DNA of 64,000 bases from positions 1 through 64,000 of the forward strand of contig WUUP01000003.1 in the NCBI GenBank assembly GCA_009833045.1, written 5' to 3'. Within the stretch, counting starts at the first letter, position 1; each line of letters starts with the position of its first letter. This DNA is from Saprospirales bacterium GYS_P2D. GTDB taxonomy: Bacteria > Bacteroidota > Bacteroidia > Chitinophagales > Saprospiraceae. The notes below the pieces were generated by a model. It worked only from the letters and a program-made list of their open reading frames with translations, had not been told where the DNA came from and did no database searches. Shown one piece after another: positions 14,788-23,358 of this stretch. A program made the position numbers and the translations under genes.

Positions 14788-17016
14788 ATGTATAAAGTAA
14801 TACTTAGCTGTATGGTAGGCATGACGCTTACCCTACTCTCACATGCACAGACCCTTAGCGGGAAAATCACTGACGAATTTGGCTCAGGACTGCCTGATGC
14901 CTACATATACACACCGACCCAGTCGACACATGCTCACTCTGACCAACTCGGTCGCTATGAGATCAGTGGGCTCGAGGCCAATGATACCTTGATATTCAGC
15001 TATCTGGGATTTCAGACTACGGAGATCGTACTGACAGATGAGGCTTTCGCCAATGGTCTCAACATCAAGATGACTCCAGCTAACTATCAGCTCGATCAGG
15101 TCTACGTATCCAATAATCTAAAATCCATCAATCAAGTCGCTAATATCGACCTCAAGATCAATCCCGTGCAGTCTTCTCAGGAGGTGCTACGCAGAGTGCC
15201 AGGCCTATTCATCGGACAGCATGCCGGGGGCGGTAAAGCGGAGCAGATTTTCCTAAGAGGATTTGACATCGATCACGGTACAGATATCGCCATCACAGTA
15301 GATGGTATGCCTGTCAATATGGTCTCTCATGCTCATGGTCAGGGCTATGCAGATCTACACTTCCTCATCCCTGAGACTATCGAGAATATTGACTTCGCTA
15401 AAGGGCCATACTATGCCGATCATGGTAATTTTAACACGGCCGGCTATGTAGACTTCAAGACTAAGGACAAAATCGATGGAAGCTCCGTCGGTCTAGAGAT
15501 CGGAGAGTACAGCTCTCTGCGTACGATGGGGATGTTTGACCTACTCTCCTCTGAAAATCATAATGCCTACATCGCTACGGAATACATCGAGACGGATGGA
15601 TATTTTGAGTCACCACAGGACTTCACTCGATTCAATCTCATGGGAAAGTATCAGATCAAGCTCTCGGATGATGAGCAGCTATCATTCAGCGCATCGACAT
15701 TCGCCAGTGAGTGGGATGCATCAGGCCAGATACCAGTACGTCTGGTGGAGTCAGGAGCGATATCGAGATTTGGCGCAGTAGATGATACAGAGGGCGGCAA
15801 TACCAGCCGTACCAATATCAATATCGAGCATACTAAAGCCATCGGCGATCGAGCATTCAGCAAAACGAGAGCTTACTATAGTCACTATGATTTTGAACTA
15901 TTTAGCAATTTTACTTTCTTCTTAGAAAATCCCGTAGACGGCGATCAGATCCGCCAGTATGAAGATCGACAGATATTCGGAGCGGAGACTACTATATTCA
16001 GAAATCTCATGCTCGAGGATAATGATTTTGAGCTCAGCTATGGTATCGGATTCAGACATGACAATGCGGACGACGTACAGCTCAGCAGTACCAAAAATCG
16101 CACAGAGCTAATCGAGCGTCATGCCTATGGAGATGTCGATGAGACTAATGTATACTCACATATCAATGGTACTCTCGACATGGGTCTCTGGGTGCTCAAT
16201 GGTGGATTGAGATTAGACTATTTCAAGTTTGGATATACGGATTTTCTCCCTACTGCCTATACTAATAAGACAGAGAATAAAGCAAAGCTATCGCCAAAGC
16301 TAAACCTACTGTACAATCCTAATCATCATATGCAGTTTTACGTCAAGTCAGGATTAGGATTTCATAGTAATGATAGTCGTGTGGTGGTCGCTCAGCAGGG
16401 TACTCAGATCCTACCGACCGCCTATGGCGTAGATCTCGGGACTAACTGGAAGCCCAACTCTGACCTACTGATCAACGCTGCGGTCTGGTATCTACATCTC
16501 GATCAAGAGTTTGTCTATGTGGGCGATGCTGCGATCGTGGAGCCGAGTGGCCGTACCCGACGTATGGGCGTGGATCTCGGCATCCGCTATCAGCTCACTG
16601 ATGCCCTTTACTGGAGTCATGATATGACCTATACGCATGCTCGCTCTATCGATGAGCCAGAAGGAGCGGATCGTATCCCTTTGGCACCAGACTTCACCAT
16701 AGCAGGAGGACTGAGCTATCAGCAGGGTCGGCTCACTGCCTCATGGCAGTATCGCTATCTCAAGGACCGCCCTGCGAATGAGGATAACTCTATCATCGCT
16801 AAGGGTTACTTCGTCAATGATCTCAGTGTCAATGTGGGCATCACTAAAGACTTCAGCATAGGACTAAGCGTAGACAATGTATTTGATACCGAGTGGGAAG
16901 AGGCACAGTTTGCAACAGAATCCCGATTATTTGATGAGGCGGAGTCCGTGGAGGAAATCCACTTCACACCTGGTACTCCGAGATTCATCAGAGCTAAGAT
17001 GAACTATCGATTCTAA
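14788..17016 (+). CDS. TonB-dependent outer-membrane receptor, probable metal uptake
   Basis: 742 aa. Signal peptide (residues 1-21, ending SHAQ), a carboxypeptidase-regulatory-like beta-sandwich (about 24-105), a plug domain (about 115-225, with LRRVPGLFIGQ and the TVDGMPVN loop) and a 22-strand-type barrel ending in an aromatic residue (YRF), as barrels require for assembly. The plug has a His-containing loop (VSHAHGQGYADLHF), and the partner upstream is His-rich; together these point to zinc, nickel, cobalt or similar rather than a glycan. No SusD-like gene is present. Substrate not proven. Confidence 0.88.
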   Translation: MYKVILSCMVGMTLTLLSHAQTLSGKITDEFGSGLPDAYIYTPTQSTHAHSDQLGRYEISGLEANDTLIFSYLGFQTTEIVLTDEAFANGLNIKMTPANYQLDQVYVSNNLKSINQVANIDLKINPVQSSQEVLRRVPGLFIGQHAGGGKAEQIFLRGFDIDHGTDIAITVDGMPVNMVSHAHGQGYADLHFLIPETIENIDFAKGPYYADHGNFNTAGYVDFKTKDKIDGSSVGLEIGEYSSLRTMGMFDLLSSENHNAYIATEYIETDGYFESPQDFTRFNLMGKYQIKLSDDEQLSFSASTFASEWDASGQIPVRLVESGAISRFGAVDDTEGGNTSRTNINIEHTKAIGDRAFSKTRAYYSHYDFELFSNFTFFLENPVDGDQIRQYEDRQIFGAETTIFRNLMLEDNDFELSYGIGFRHDNADDVQLSSTKNRTELIERHAYGDVDETNVYSHINGTLDMGLWVLNGGLRLDYFKFGYTDFLPTAYTNKTENKAKLSPKLNLLYNPNHHMQFYVKSGLGFHSNDSRVVVAQQGTQILPTAYGVDLGTNWKPNSDLLINAAVWYLHLDQEFVYVGDAAIVEPSGRTRRMGVDLGIRYQLTDALYWSHDMTYTHARSIDEPEGADRIPLAPDFTIAGGLSYQQGRLTASWQYRYLKDRPANEDNSIIAKGYFVNDLSVNVGITKDFSIGLSVDNVFDTEWEEAQFATESRLFDEAESVEEIHFTPGTPRFIRAKMNYRF

Positions 17017-17033
17017 AAGGATATATCACTAAG

Positions 17034-17085
17034 TAGAGGTCACGGAGGTTTTATTTGACAACCATTTGGGCTTTCGTGACCTCTA
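17034..17085. repeat. inverted repeat / hairpin in front of the Rieske-glutamate synthase gene
   Basis: TAGAGGTCACG at 17034-17044 is perfectly complementary to CGTGACCTCTA at 17075-17085, separated by 30 bp. No T-run follows, so it is not a standard intrinsic terminator. It could be a structured leader or two half-sites for a dimeric regulator; I cannot tell which. Confidence 0.55.
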
Positions 17086-17106
17086 TATGGTAGAAGATAA
17101 TATCCA

Positions 17107-18720
17107 ATGAAAGAAATCAAGCTCTGTAGTTTCACCGCATTAGAAGAAAAACAACCTACTGCTCAGCAAGTAAATGGTCTCGATCTGGTCGTCGTCCGCT
17201 ATGGCGAAGAGGTCTCCGTACTCTACGGCAGATGTCTCCACCGAGGTGCTCTCATGGCCGACGGCTATGTCGAAGGAGACAATCTCATCTGTGGCGTACA
17301 CTACTGGGACTATCGCATAGACACTGGCGTCAGCGAGTACAATAATGAAGAGGCACTCCACAAATTTCACGCAGTGATACGAGACGGTGATGTCTATATC
17401 GACGAAGATGAAATCAATAGCTACCTCACCGAGCATCCACAGCCTTTTGATCGGGATGCATATCTCGGCCAATATGCCGACACTAATCCTCAAGAGACAG
17501 AACCCTACACCAACTACATCAAAGAACTATCTCGCAATGGCCTCAAAAACTGGGGACATCATGGCCCCTCCGCTGCGATGGGTGTGGACCGACGAGAGCT
17601 GCCAAAATGGAATGACATACAATATCTGCCTGCACAGCTGGCGACACGACCACTGATGGACGATGAGAAGGTAAGTACTCAGGTCATCATTGGGCCACGA
17701 GCCAAAAAACCACTAAAGCTGGATATCCCAATATTCGTATCTGACATGAGCTTTGGGGCACTCTCCAAAGAGGCAAAAATAGCCCTCTCCATGGGCGCTG
17801 AGCTCGCCGGTACCGGCATATGTAGCGGTGAGGGCGGTATGCTACCCGAGGAGCAAGAGCACAACTCAAGATACTTCTATGAACTGGCATCGGGACGATT
17901 TGGCTTCTCATGGGACAAGGTCCAGAAAGCGCAGGCCTTCCACTTCAAAGCTGGACAAGGTGCGAAAACAGGAACAGGAGGGCACCTGCCTGGCAATAAA
18001 GTGACTAAAGAAATAGCTGAGGTCAGAGGACTCGACGAGGGAGAGACAGCGATCTCGCCAGCGACCTTTCCAGACCTACGGACGGTGGAGGATTTTCAGG
18101 CTTTTGCCAATGAAGTCAGAGCGAAGACCAGAGGTATACCTGTAGGATTTAAGATCGCCGCCAGCCATATAGAAAAAGATATTGATTTTGCCGTAGCAGT
18201 GGGTGTTGACTACATCATCCTTGATGGTCGAGGGGGTGGTACAGGATCTGCCCCTAAAATCCTCCGAGATCATATCAATGTCCCTACCATACCAGCACTC
18301 GCCAGAGCTCGTAGACATCTCGACAAAATCGGAGCTGCGGATGTCTCACTCGTCATCACAGGTGGTCTGAGGGTAGCTGAGGACTTCGCTAAAGCTATGA
18401 TGCTCGGCGCTGATGCCATAGCCGTCGCTAACTCCGCCCTACAGGCCATTGGCTGCCTCGGAATGCGAGCCTGCGACTCCAATAACTGTCCCGTAGGTAT
18501 AGCCACTCAAAAGAATCACCTCAGAAATCGACTTATCATCGAGGCCTCCGCTCAGCAGCTGAAAAACTTCCTACTCGCCACTAATGATCTGATCAAGGTC
18601 ATCGCTCGTGCCTGCGGCTATGCGGACATCGCCCAGTTTAACCATGATGACCTGTCTACCTATGACTACGATATGCATAGACTGACGGGGATACATTATG
18701 CAGGGGGTGTTGAGTATTGA
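17107..18720 (+). CDS. Rieske [2Fe-2S] - glutamate synthase-like FMN domain fusion protein
   Basis: 537 aa, cytosolic. The N-terminal 110 residues are a Rieske domain with ligands C43-x-H45 (CLHRG) and C62-x-x-H65 (CGVHYW). The rest is a glutamate-synthase FMN-binding barrel: IFVSDMSFGALS near 215, GQGAKTGTGGHLPG near 285, DGRGGGTGSAP near 375 and the [3Fe-4S] cysteine motif GCLG-MRACDSNNCPVG near 449-461. There is no glutaminase domain, so it is not a complete GOGAT; members of this archaeal-type GltB-domain family are described as ammonia-dependent glutamate synthases or as oxidoreductases of unknown substrate. The Rieske domain suggests electron entry from a ferredoxin or NAD(P)H reductase. 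Transcribed alone, behind a hairpin. Confidence 0.88.
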   Translation: MKEIKLCSFTALEEKQPTAQQVNGLDLVVVRYGEEVSVLYGRCLHRGALMADGYVEGDNLICGVHYWDYRIDTGVSEYNNEEALHKFHAVIRDGDVYIDEDEINSYLTEHPQPFDRDAYLGQYADTNPQETEPYTNYIKELSRNGLKNWGHHGPSAAMGVDRRELPKWNDIQYLPAQLATRPLMDDEKVSTQVIIGPRAKKPLKLDIPIFVSDMSFGALSKEAKIALSMGAELAGTGICSGEGGMLPEEQEHNSRYFYELASGRFGFSWDKVQKAQAFHFKAGQGAKTGTGGHLPGNKVTKEIAEVRGLDEGETAISPATFPDLRTVEDFQAFANEVRAKTRGIPVGFKIAASHIEKDIDFAVAVGVDYIILDGRGGGTGSAPKILRDHINVPTIPALARARRHLDKIGAADVSLVITGGLRVAEDFAKAMMLGADAIAVANSALQAIGCLGMRACDSNNCPVGIATQKNHLRNRLIIEASAQQLKNFLLATNDLIKVIARACGYADIAQFNHDDLSTYDYDMHRLTGIHYAGGVEY

Positions 18721-18930
18721 GAGTTGAGTAGTGAGTAGTGAGGGCATAACATCAGCCATCGGAACTCATCCTCCTGTCCTTCTCTTGCTAAGAGAAGGAT
18801 GATACTGTACGTTTTCAAATGAAAAGAATCTGCAATAAATCAAAGGCTTTTAATCTTGATCGTAGTCGAAAGACCTTCAGTTCTCTGGCTCCGATAGCTG
18901 AAGATGTCTCCAATATGGTCGACATGAAAA
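18721..18930 (+). repeat. mosaic intergenic repeat, copy 1
   Basis: Starts directly after the glutamate synthase stop. Modules in order: GAGTTGAGTAGTGAGTA, an AACTCATCCTCCTGTCCTTC block, the hairpin CCTTCTCTTGCTAAGAGAAGG, ACGTTTTCAAATGAAAA, GTAGTCGAAAGACCTTCAG and CTCCGATAGCTGAAGATGTC. Same order as at 19304-19520, 20640-20872 and 22170-22420. Short reading frames inside it are not credible genes. The AGTCGAAA module is a kind of intergenic repeat I know from Bacteroidota. Confidence 0.75.
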
Positions 18931-19303
18931 AAGTAGCGACTATCGAGAGAAAACAATCTTTCCCACGAGCATATGAGAGTGAATGGCGTGAAGAAATCGT
19001 GAAGCCTTGTAGCGATTTTAGCCATTCAGGAACGGTTTTCGACCATAAGGGAGAAAAATGCCTTTGGGAAAGGCTCCTTTCTTTTGGTTCGTTTTCTTTG
19101 GAGAAGCAAAGAAAATGAACAAGCAAGCCCAGCTCAGAGGAGGGACTGCCTGGACTTCTGTTAAGCCAGATGCTACAGTGAAAAATCCCAAGTAATAATT
19201 TCATCGAACTCTTCCTCCTCTCGGAAGGAGTATTGAGAGCCGAATGGTGAGTTTCGAGAAAACAAAAGTCCTCCCTGGCAGGGAGGTGAAGGAGGGTTGG
19301 ATG
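18931..19303. other. gene-free stretch between repeat copies
   Basis: No gene is supported here. It contains pieces related to other repeats: TTGGTTCGTTTTC near 19084-19096 and the inverted CCTCCCTGGCAGGGAGG hairpin at about 19272-19290. Confidence 0.5.
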
Positions 19304-19520
19304 AGTATTGAGAGTTGAGTAGTGAGTATTGAGGGCATAACATCAGCCATCGGACTCATGCTCTTGTCCTTCTCTTGCTAAGAGAAGGATAGTACTGTAC
19401 GTTTTCAAATGAAAAAGAATCTGCAATAAATCAAAGGCTTTTCATCTTGATCGTAGTCGAAAGACCTTCAGCTCTCTGGCTCCGATAGCTGAAGATGTCT
19501 CCACTATGGTCGACATGAAA
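19304..19520 (+). repeat. mosaic intergenic repeat, copy 2
   Basis: Near-identical to 18721-18930 in sequence and module order, including the TCTTGCTAAGAGAAGGA hairpin and the TCGACATGAAA end. The close identity of copies 1 and 2 suggests a recent local duplication. Confidence 0.75.
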
Positions 19521-19555
19521 GATAAGGGAGAGCTTATACTATAAAGCCTATTATC

Positions 19556-19675
19556 CTATGCCTCCTCGTCGATTTTGTCTCCTTTGCGAGGAGTCAGCAT
19601 ATAGATCATATATCCAAATCCCACTATCAAATGAAGCAGGATGATCAATAGTCCAATGGTGGTTCCGATGCCCAT
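19556..19675 (-). CDS. 39-aa single-span membrane protein
   Basis: Reads MGIGTTIGLLIILLHLIVGF, continues with GYMIYMLTP and a charged tail RKGDKIDEEA. One clear transmembrane helix (about residues 5-27) with a charged end is exactly the design of bacterial membrane micro-proteins. Support comes from an uninterrupted frame with ATG and TAG stop, hydrophobicity confined to one segment and no overlap with another gene. Ribosome site weak (no AGGAG seen). It lies between repeat copies, with no obvious partner; function unknown. Confidence 0.55.
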   Translation of the reverse strand: MGIGTTIGLLIILLHLIVGFGYMIYMLTPRKGDKIDEEA

Positions 19676-19872
19676 AATTTTGCTGTGTTTGATACTACTC
19701 TAAGATATCTCCTTAGGACATATAGATATGTGACCTGTGTAACCAACCAGGTCCATAAATCTTAAAAACAACCATCAATACAGGCCGGCACAAAACAAAT
19801 AAAACGAGATCAGATCCGACTAATATCACTTTGGGGTTCAATTATCGATTCTTCAATAAGGTACATTCCCCT

Positions 19873-19880
19873 TAGTTTTG
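19873..19880 (+). promoter_or_regulatory. Bacteroidota -7 promoter box of the alpha/beta hydrolase
   Basis: TAGTTTTG fits TAnnTTTG and lies 32 bp before the ATG at 19913. No clear -33 element. Confidence 0.4.
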
Positions 19881-19912
19881 CGTCCAATAGTTGAGTCTAT
19901 TAATACATAACT

Positions 19913-20566
19913 ATGATAGCATACTTCATACCAGGAGTTGGGGCTAATGAAACGGCATTTAGCAAAATAGGAGAAATAGGAATCGAAAAAGTAGCGATCC
20001 CATGGATAGCTCATGAAGAGGGTGACACCATAGAAAGCTATGCTCAAAAGCTAATAAGGAAATATAAAATCGGCCCAAAAGATATCACCATGGGACTATC
20101 CTTTGGTGGACTCTTAGCGCAAGAGATAGCGGCTCAGTTAGGGCATCGTGAAGTAGTGTTACTTTCCAGTTTCCAGAGTATCAAGCACTTAAGAGGTCTC
20201 TTTCAGTTTGGACTTAAGTTTGGGCTCAACAATATGCTGCCCAATGTTCGAACCCCGATCGTGGATGAGTTCGTAGCGCTATATCTCAACGCTGGATCAC
20301 CTGACAGCAAAGCAACTATCAAGCAGATGACCCTCGATGTGGATCACGAATTCATGAAGTGGTGTATAGCTCAGATCGCTGTCTATCATAATGAGGTCAA
20401 CGAAAATATAATCGCTCATAACATCATCGGCAATAGCGACAAAATCCTGAAACTCTGGAAGAATGAGCATACTCATATCATCGACGGAGGCTCCCACTTT
20501 ATGGTCTATGAAAAAGCCGACGAAATCACGCCGATCATAAAAGAAATAGTCGCAGAGGTGAAGTAG
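19913..20566 (+). CDS. alpha/beta hydrolase
   Basis: 217 aa, no signal peptide. Oxyanion region at FIPGVGANE (6-14), nucleophile elbow G61-L-S63-F-G-G and a C-terminal catalytic-type His195 in GGSHFMV. The lid region (about 85-140) is helical. Length and layout are those of small esterase/lipase-like hydrolases; no specific substrate can be named. Stands alone between repeat copies. Confidence 0.82.
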   Translation: MIAYFIPGVGANETAFSKIGEIGIEKVAIPWIAHEEGDTIESYAQKLIRKYKIGPKDITMGLSFGGLLAQEIAAQLGHREVVLLSSFQSIKHLRGLFQFGLKFGLNNMLPNVRTPIVDEFVALYLNAGSPDSKATIKQMTLDVDHEFMKWCIAQIAVYHNEVNENIIAHNIIGNSDKILKLWKNEHTHIIDGGSHFMVYEKADEITPIIKEIVAEVK

Positions 20567-21232
20567 AAGCGAGTTAAAAGTCAGAAAGTTGGAAAGTTTA
20601 AAGTCTTATGATCTGCTTTTGAACTCATCCTCCTGTCGGCAGGAGTATTGAGAATCGAGTGGTGAGTGCTTAGGATCGGCTTACGGAACTCATCCTCCTG
20701 TCCTTCTCTTGCGAAGAGAAGGATGGTACTTTACGTTTTCAGTTGAAAAAGTATCGACTTCAAATAGGCCTTCTTAATGGTATTCTTTCTTTTTCATCTT
20801 GAGCGGAGTCGAAAGATCTTCAGCTCTCTGGCTCCGATAGCTGAAGATGTCTCCACGATGGTCGACATGAAAGGTAGTCCTTTTGAGAAGTAATGGGTAA
20901 CAAGGACTTTTTTACCCTGTTCGGGATAGAATCATCCACGTCGCAGTGTTGAGCAAAATTCTGCTTTGCGGATATTACAATCTATCGGCTATCTGAACTA
21001 AATCAAAGGCTTTTTCATCTTGAGCGCACTAAAAAAACCTTACTGCATGACTCCGATGGTCGAGTATATTTCAACAATAGTGACATGATAAATACAGTCA
21101 TAATAAAATAAGAGGAACACACTCTCAAATGCATCAGTATACCTAATTTGAAAGTGAAAAAGTCCTCTAAGCCTCATACCTTTATAACGCAATGGTATTA
21201 TACGTTACAATATTCAAAATAAAATCCACCCA
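20567..21232. other. gene-free stretch with repeat copy 3
   Basis: Apart from the repeat at 20640-20872, a further TTTTTCATCTTGAGCG piece at about 21010-21026 and a promoter-like TACCTTTATAAC at 21178-21189 before the next gene, nothing is recognised here. Confidence 0.5.
20640..20872 (+). repeat. mosaic intergenic repeat, copy 3
   Basis: Same module order as 18721-18930 but more diverged (GTATTGAGAATCGAG, hairpin CCTTCTCTTGCGAAGAGAAGG, TTGAGCGGAGTCGAAAGATC, CTCCGATAGCTGAAGATGTC, GTCGACATGAAA). Closest to the copy at 22170-22420, with which it shares the CTTCAAATAGGCC insert. Confidence 0.75.
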
Positions 21233-21910
21233 ATGAAAAACCTCAGCCTCACTCTATACTTCATTTTCATAGCTGTAATCAATAATTATGCGCAAACTAA
21301 GGCCATTACTGTCGAAGGTGATACAGTATATCTCTATAATGATGGTACATGGTCGTATGATCTGATGGAATATATGATTGGTGATTCGCAAGATCCATTT
21401 TTTCAAGAAACGGAATTTGAAATTGACAGTCTATTTACCGCATTATATCATCCCAAAGAATCTAAGAAAGAACTGACATCAAAATACAACCAAATCAAAA
21501 TAAGATATAATGATAGCGAATGGGGTCGTGTAGCTGCAGGAACCTTAAACGAAGATGCAGAATTTGCCTTTGAGCATAAACAAAAAGACATTTGGAGTAT
21601 TGTCATCTGCGAAGAAACAGAAATCGGTGCTGAAAACATCTTGAAAATCGCCCGTAGTATTATGGCAGAGAATACAGCTTCAGATGTCCAAGTATTGAAA
21701 GCAGAATGGCTAACAATCAACGGGACACCGGTACTACGGGGTGTTCTTAAAGCCCAATTCTCAGGTATTGAGTTTGTTTTTGACTCTTATTATTACTCCG
21801 ACTCACGAGGAACTACACAGTTCACGACTTGGACGAGCAGTAATCTGTGGGAACGATATGCAACAGATATCAGAAAAATGTTAAATGGTCTAATAGTACT
21901 TCCAGAATGA
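21233..21910 (+). CDS. secreted hypothetical protein
   Basis: 225 aa. Signal peptide (about 1-20, ending NYAQ). Residues 25-42 (VEGDTVYLYNDGTWSYD) resemble the short 'DGTW' beta-hairpin seen at the start of many Bacteroidota secreted proteins. The rest alternates helices and strands with no enzymatic motif; NGTPVLRGVLKAQFSGIEFVF near 160-180 looks like a beta-rich core. Exported, probably periplasmic. No family is recognised. It ends in a hairpin that works as its terminator. Confidence 0.7.
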   Translation: MKNLSLTLYFIFIAVINNYAQTKAITVEGDTVYLYNDGTWSYDLMEYMIGDSQDPFFQETEFEIDSLFTALYHPKESKKELTSKYNQIKIRYNDSEWGRVAAGTLNEDAEFAFEHKQKDIWSIVICEETEIGAENILKIARSIMAENTASDVQVLKAEWLTINGTPVLRGVLKAQFSGIEFVFDSYYYSDSRGTTQFTTWTSSNLWERYATDIRKMLNGLIVLPE

Positions 21911-21939
21911 GTGCATACAGCATTTCTGGAGCTCTTTTT
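21901..21939 (+). terminator. rho-independent terminator of the secreted hypothetical gene
   Basis: TCCAGAATG pairs with CATTTCTGGA around a loop AGTGCATACAG, followed by a T-run (CTTTTTG) at 21934-21940. The gene's own TGA stop lies in the stem. Confidence 0.65.
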
Positions 21940-21971
21940 GTCATCTTGACCATCGGGAAAGATCTTCATTC
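21937..21971 (-). repeat. short dispersed repeat (inverted copy of 12046-12080)
   Basis: The reverse complement of 12046-12080: GAA-GAAGATCTTTCCCG-TGGTCAAGATGACAAA in both, with two or three differences. It links the left and right repeat regions. Confidence 0.6.
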
Positions 21972-22169
21972 ATGCGGAGTAGGGCGTATTTATTCAGCTG
22001 GACTACAATGCTAAGTCTATTGTGTCTTGGGGGTAGCTTATTCTTCGTGATCGTTTCTTTTACAGTCGTTGAAAACGAACCCAAAAAGAACGACCTATTA
22101 ACATTAGCCCGCACTTTTATTTAGTAGCGAAATGCGAGCAGGAAGTACTGAGGTACTGTTTCTGCTTTT
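21972..22169. other. gene-free stretch
   Basis: No gene supported. Contains the inverted TGAAAACGAACCCAAAAAG element (about 22069-22087) that occurs in the other orientation near 11937. Confidence 0.45.
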
Positions 22170-22420
22170 AAACTCATCCTCCTGGCGGAAGGGGCGAGAT
22201 ACGAGTATGGAGTGCTTAGGATCGACCATCAGAACTCATCCTCCTGTCCTTCTCTTCCGAAGAGAAGGATGGTACTTTACGTTTTCAGTTGAAGAAGTAT
22301 CTACTTCAAATAGGCCCGCTTAATCGTATTTTTTCTTTTTCATGTTGAGCGGAGTCGAAAGATCTTTAGCTCCATGGCTCCGATAGCTGAAGATGTCTCC
22401 ACGCTGGTCGACATGAAAAG
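22170..22420 (+). repeat. mosaic intergenic repeat, copy 4
   Basis: Modules AACTCATCCTCCTG, hairpin CCTTCTCTTCCGAAGAGAAGG, ACGTTTTCAGTTG, TTGAGCGGAGTCGAAAGATC, CTCCGATAGCTGAAGATGTC and TCGACATGAAAA, in the same order as the other three copies. Confidence 0.75.
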
Positions 22421-22441
22421 AGCAGTGATTGTAAATAGAAT

Positions 22442-22475
22442 AAAAAAAGCCCAACCTCTCTATGAGATTGAGCTT
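22442..22475 (-). terminator. rho-independent terminator of the DUF2807 gene
   Basis: Minus strand: AAGCTCAATCTC pairs with GAGGTTGGGCTT over 12 bp (two G-U pairs) around a 5-nt loop, followed by seven T residues. Confidence 0.8.
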
Positions 22476-22507
22476 ATATCTTAATTCGCTAAATAGATCC
22501 TGATGGA

Positions 22508-23209
22508 TTAATGCTGTGTGACGTCGGCGCCTGAGCTCTTGTGGATATCACGGATCTCAGGATTCCCATAGTACTCGATATCGGCACTGCTACTGGCTCT
22601 TGCTTTGAGCTTATCAGACACTCGGATAGAGATATCGGCGCTGCTACTGGCTTTCAGGTCCGCTTCTTTTACTTGAAATTTCTTACCATAGAAATCACCA
22701 CTGCTACTGACATCCACATCCGCTGAGTGTGCTTTTCCTTCTACTGAGAGATCTCCGCTACTGCTGACACTCGCATCGAGATGATTGACATCGATCTCCA
22801 CTGACATATCTCCGCTGCTACTGACTTTGAGCTCCAGCTCATCGCCTGTGATGACATCATGGCTGATGAGATCTGCACTGGATCCTACAGCGATATAGTC
22901 GAGCTCATCTGAGAATGTGATGACAGCCTTCACCTTTCGCTTTTTACCACCTTTGTTCCAGTTCCAGCCATTTTTTGACTTCATTCCTACTTTGAGGACA
23001 CCGTTTTCGATTTCTGTTTTGACATCATGGAGATCGTAGTTTTCCACCGTGATTTTGACTTCATTTTTAGAGCCTTTGACGAGCTCGGCATCTACTGATG
23101 CGGATACTGCGATACCGTCAAATGACCCAACGGATCTTGTCTCGCTGCTCTGAGCGCTAAGGAAAGTGGTGATGCAGAGTGAGAATAATAATAGGATATA
23201 GGATTTCAT
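22508..23209 (-). CDS. head-GIN domain (DUF2807) secreted protein
   Basis: 233 aa. Signal peptide (1-19, ending FLSAQ), then a repetitive beta-helix-like domain in which KVSSSGDMSVEI, ASVSSSGDLSVEG, VDVSSSGDFYG and two SSADI units recur about every 20 residues. This is the DUF2807 'putative auto-transporter adhesin, head GIN' family, usually described as a secreted/surface domain of Bacteroidota with unknown function. No C-terminal sorting domain is visible. Monocistronic, closed by a strong terminator. Confidence 0.88.
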   Translation of the reverse strand: MKSYILLLFSLCITTFLSAQSSETRSVGSFDGIAVSASVDAELVKGSKNEVKITVENYDLHDVKTEIENGVLKVGMKSKNGWNWNKGGKKRKVKAVITFSDELDYIAVGSSADLISHDVITGDELELKVSSSGDMSVEIDVNHLDASVSSSGDLSVEGKAHSADVDVSSSGDFYGKKFQVKEADLKASSSADISIRVSDKLKARASSSADIEYYGNPEIRDIHKSSGADVTQH

Positions 23210-23358
23210 GATTTTGTGTTTTATAGATTTTATAAGAAAGACTGAAGGTGGATTCTAAGGGTTGCATGAGCTCATAAAAATATACTTGTTAAAAAATCGG
23301 TAGCACGGGATCGAGGCACTTTATTACTTTGTCCTATATTCCAAGATTATACAGAGAT

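Noticed and set aside
18819-19204. Reading frames of about 100 aa on both strands after the glutamate synthase gene
   Set aside because: They lie in mosaic repeat modules that recur at other places where the frames are broken.
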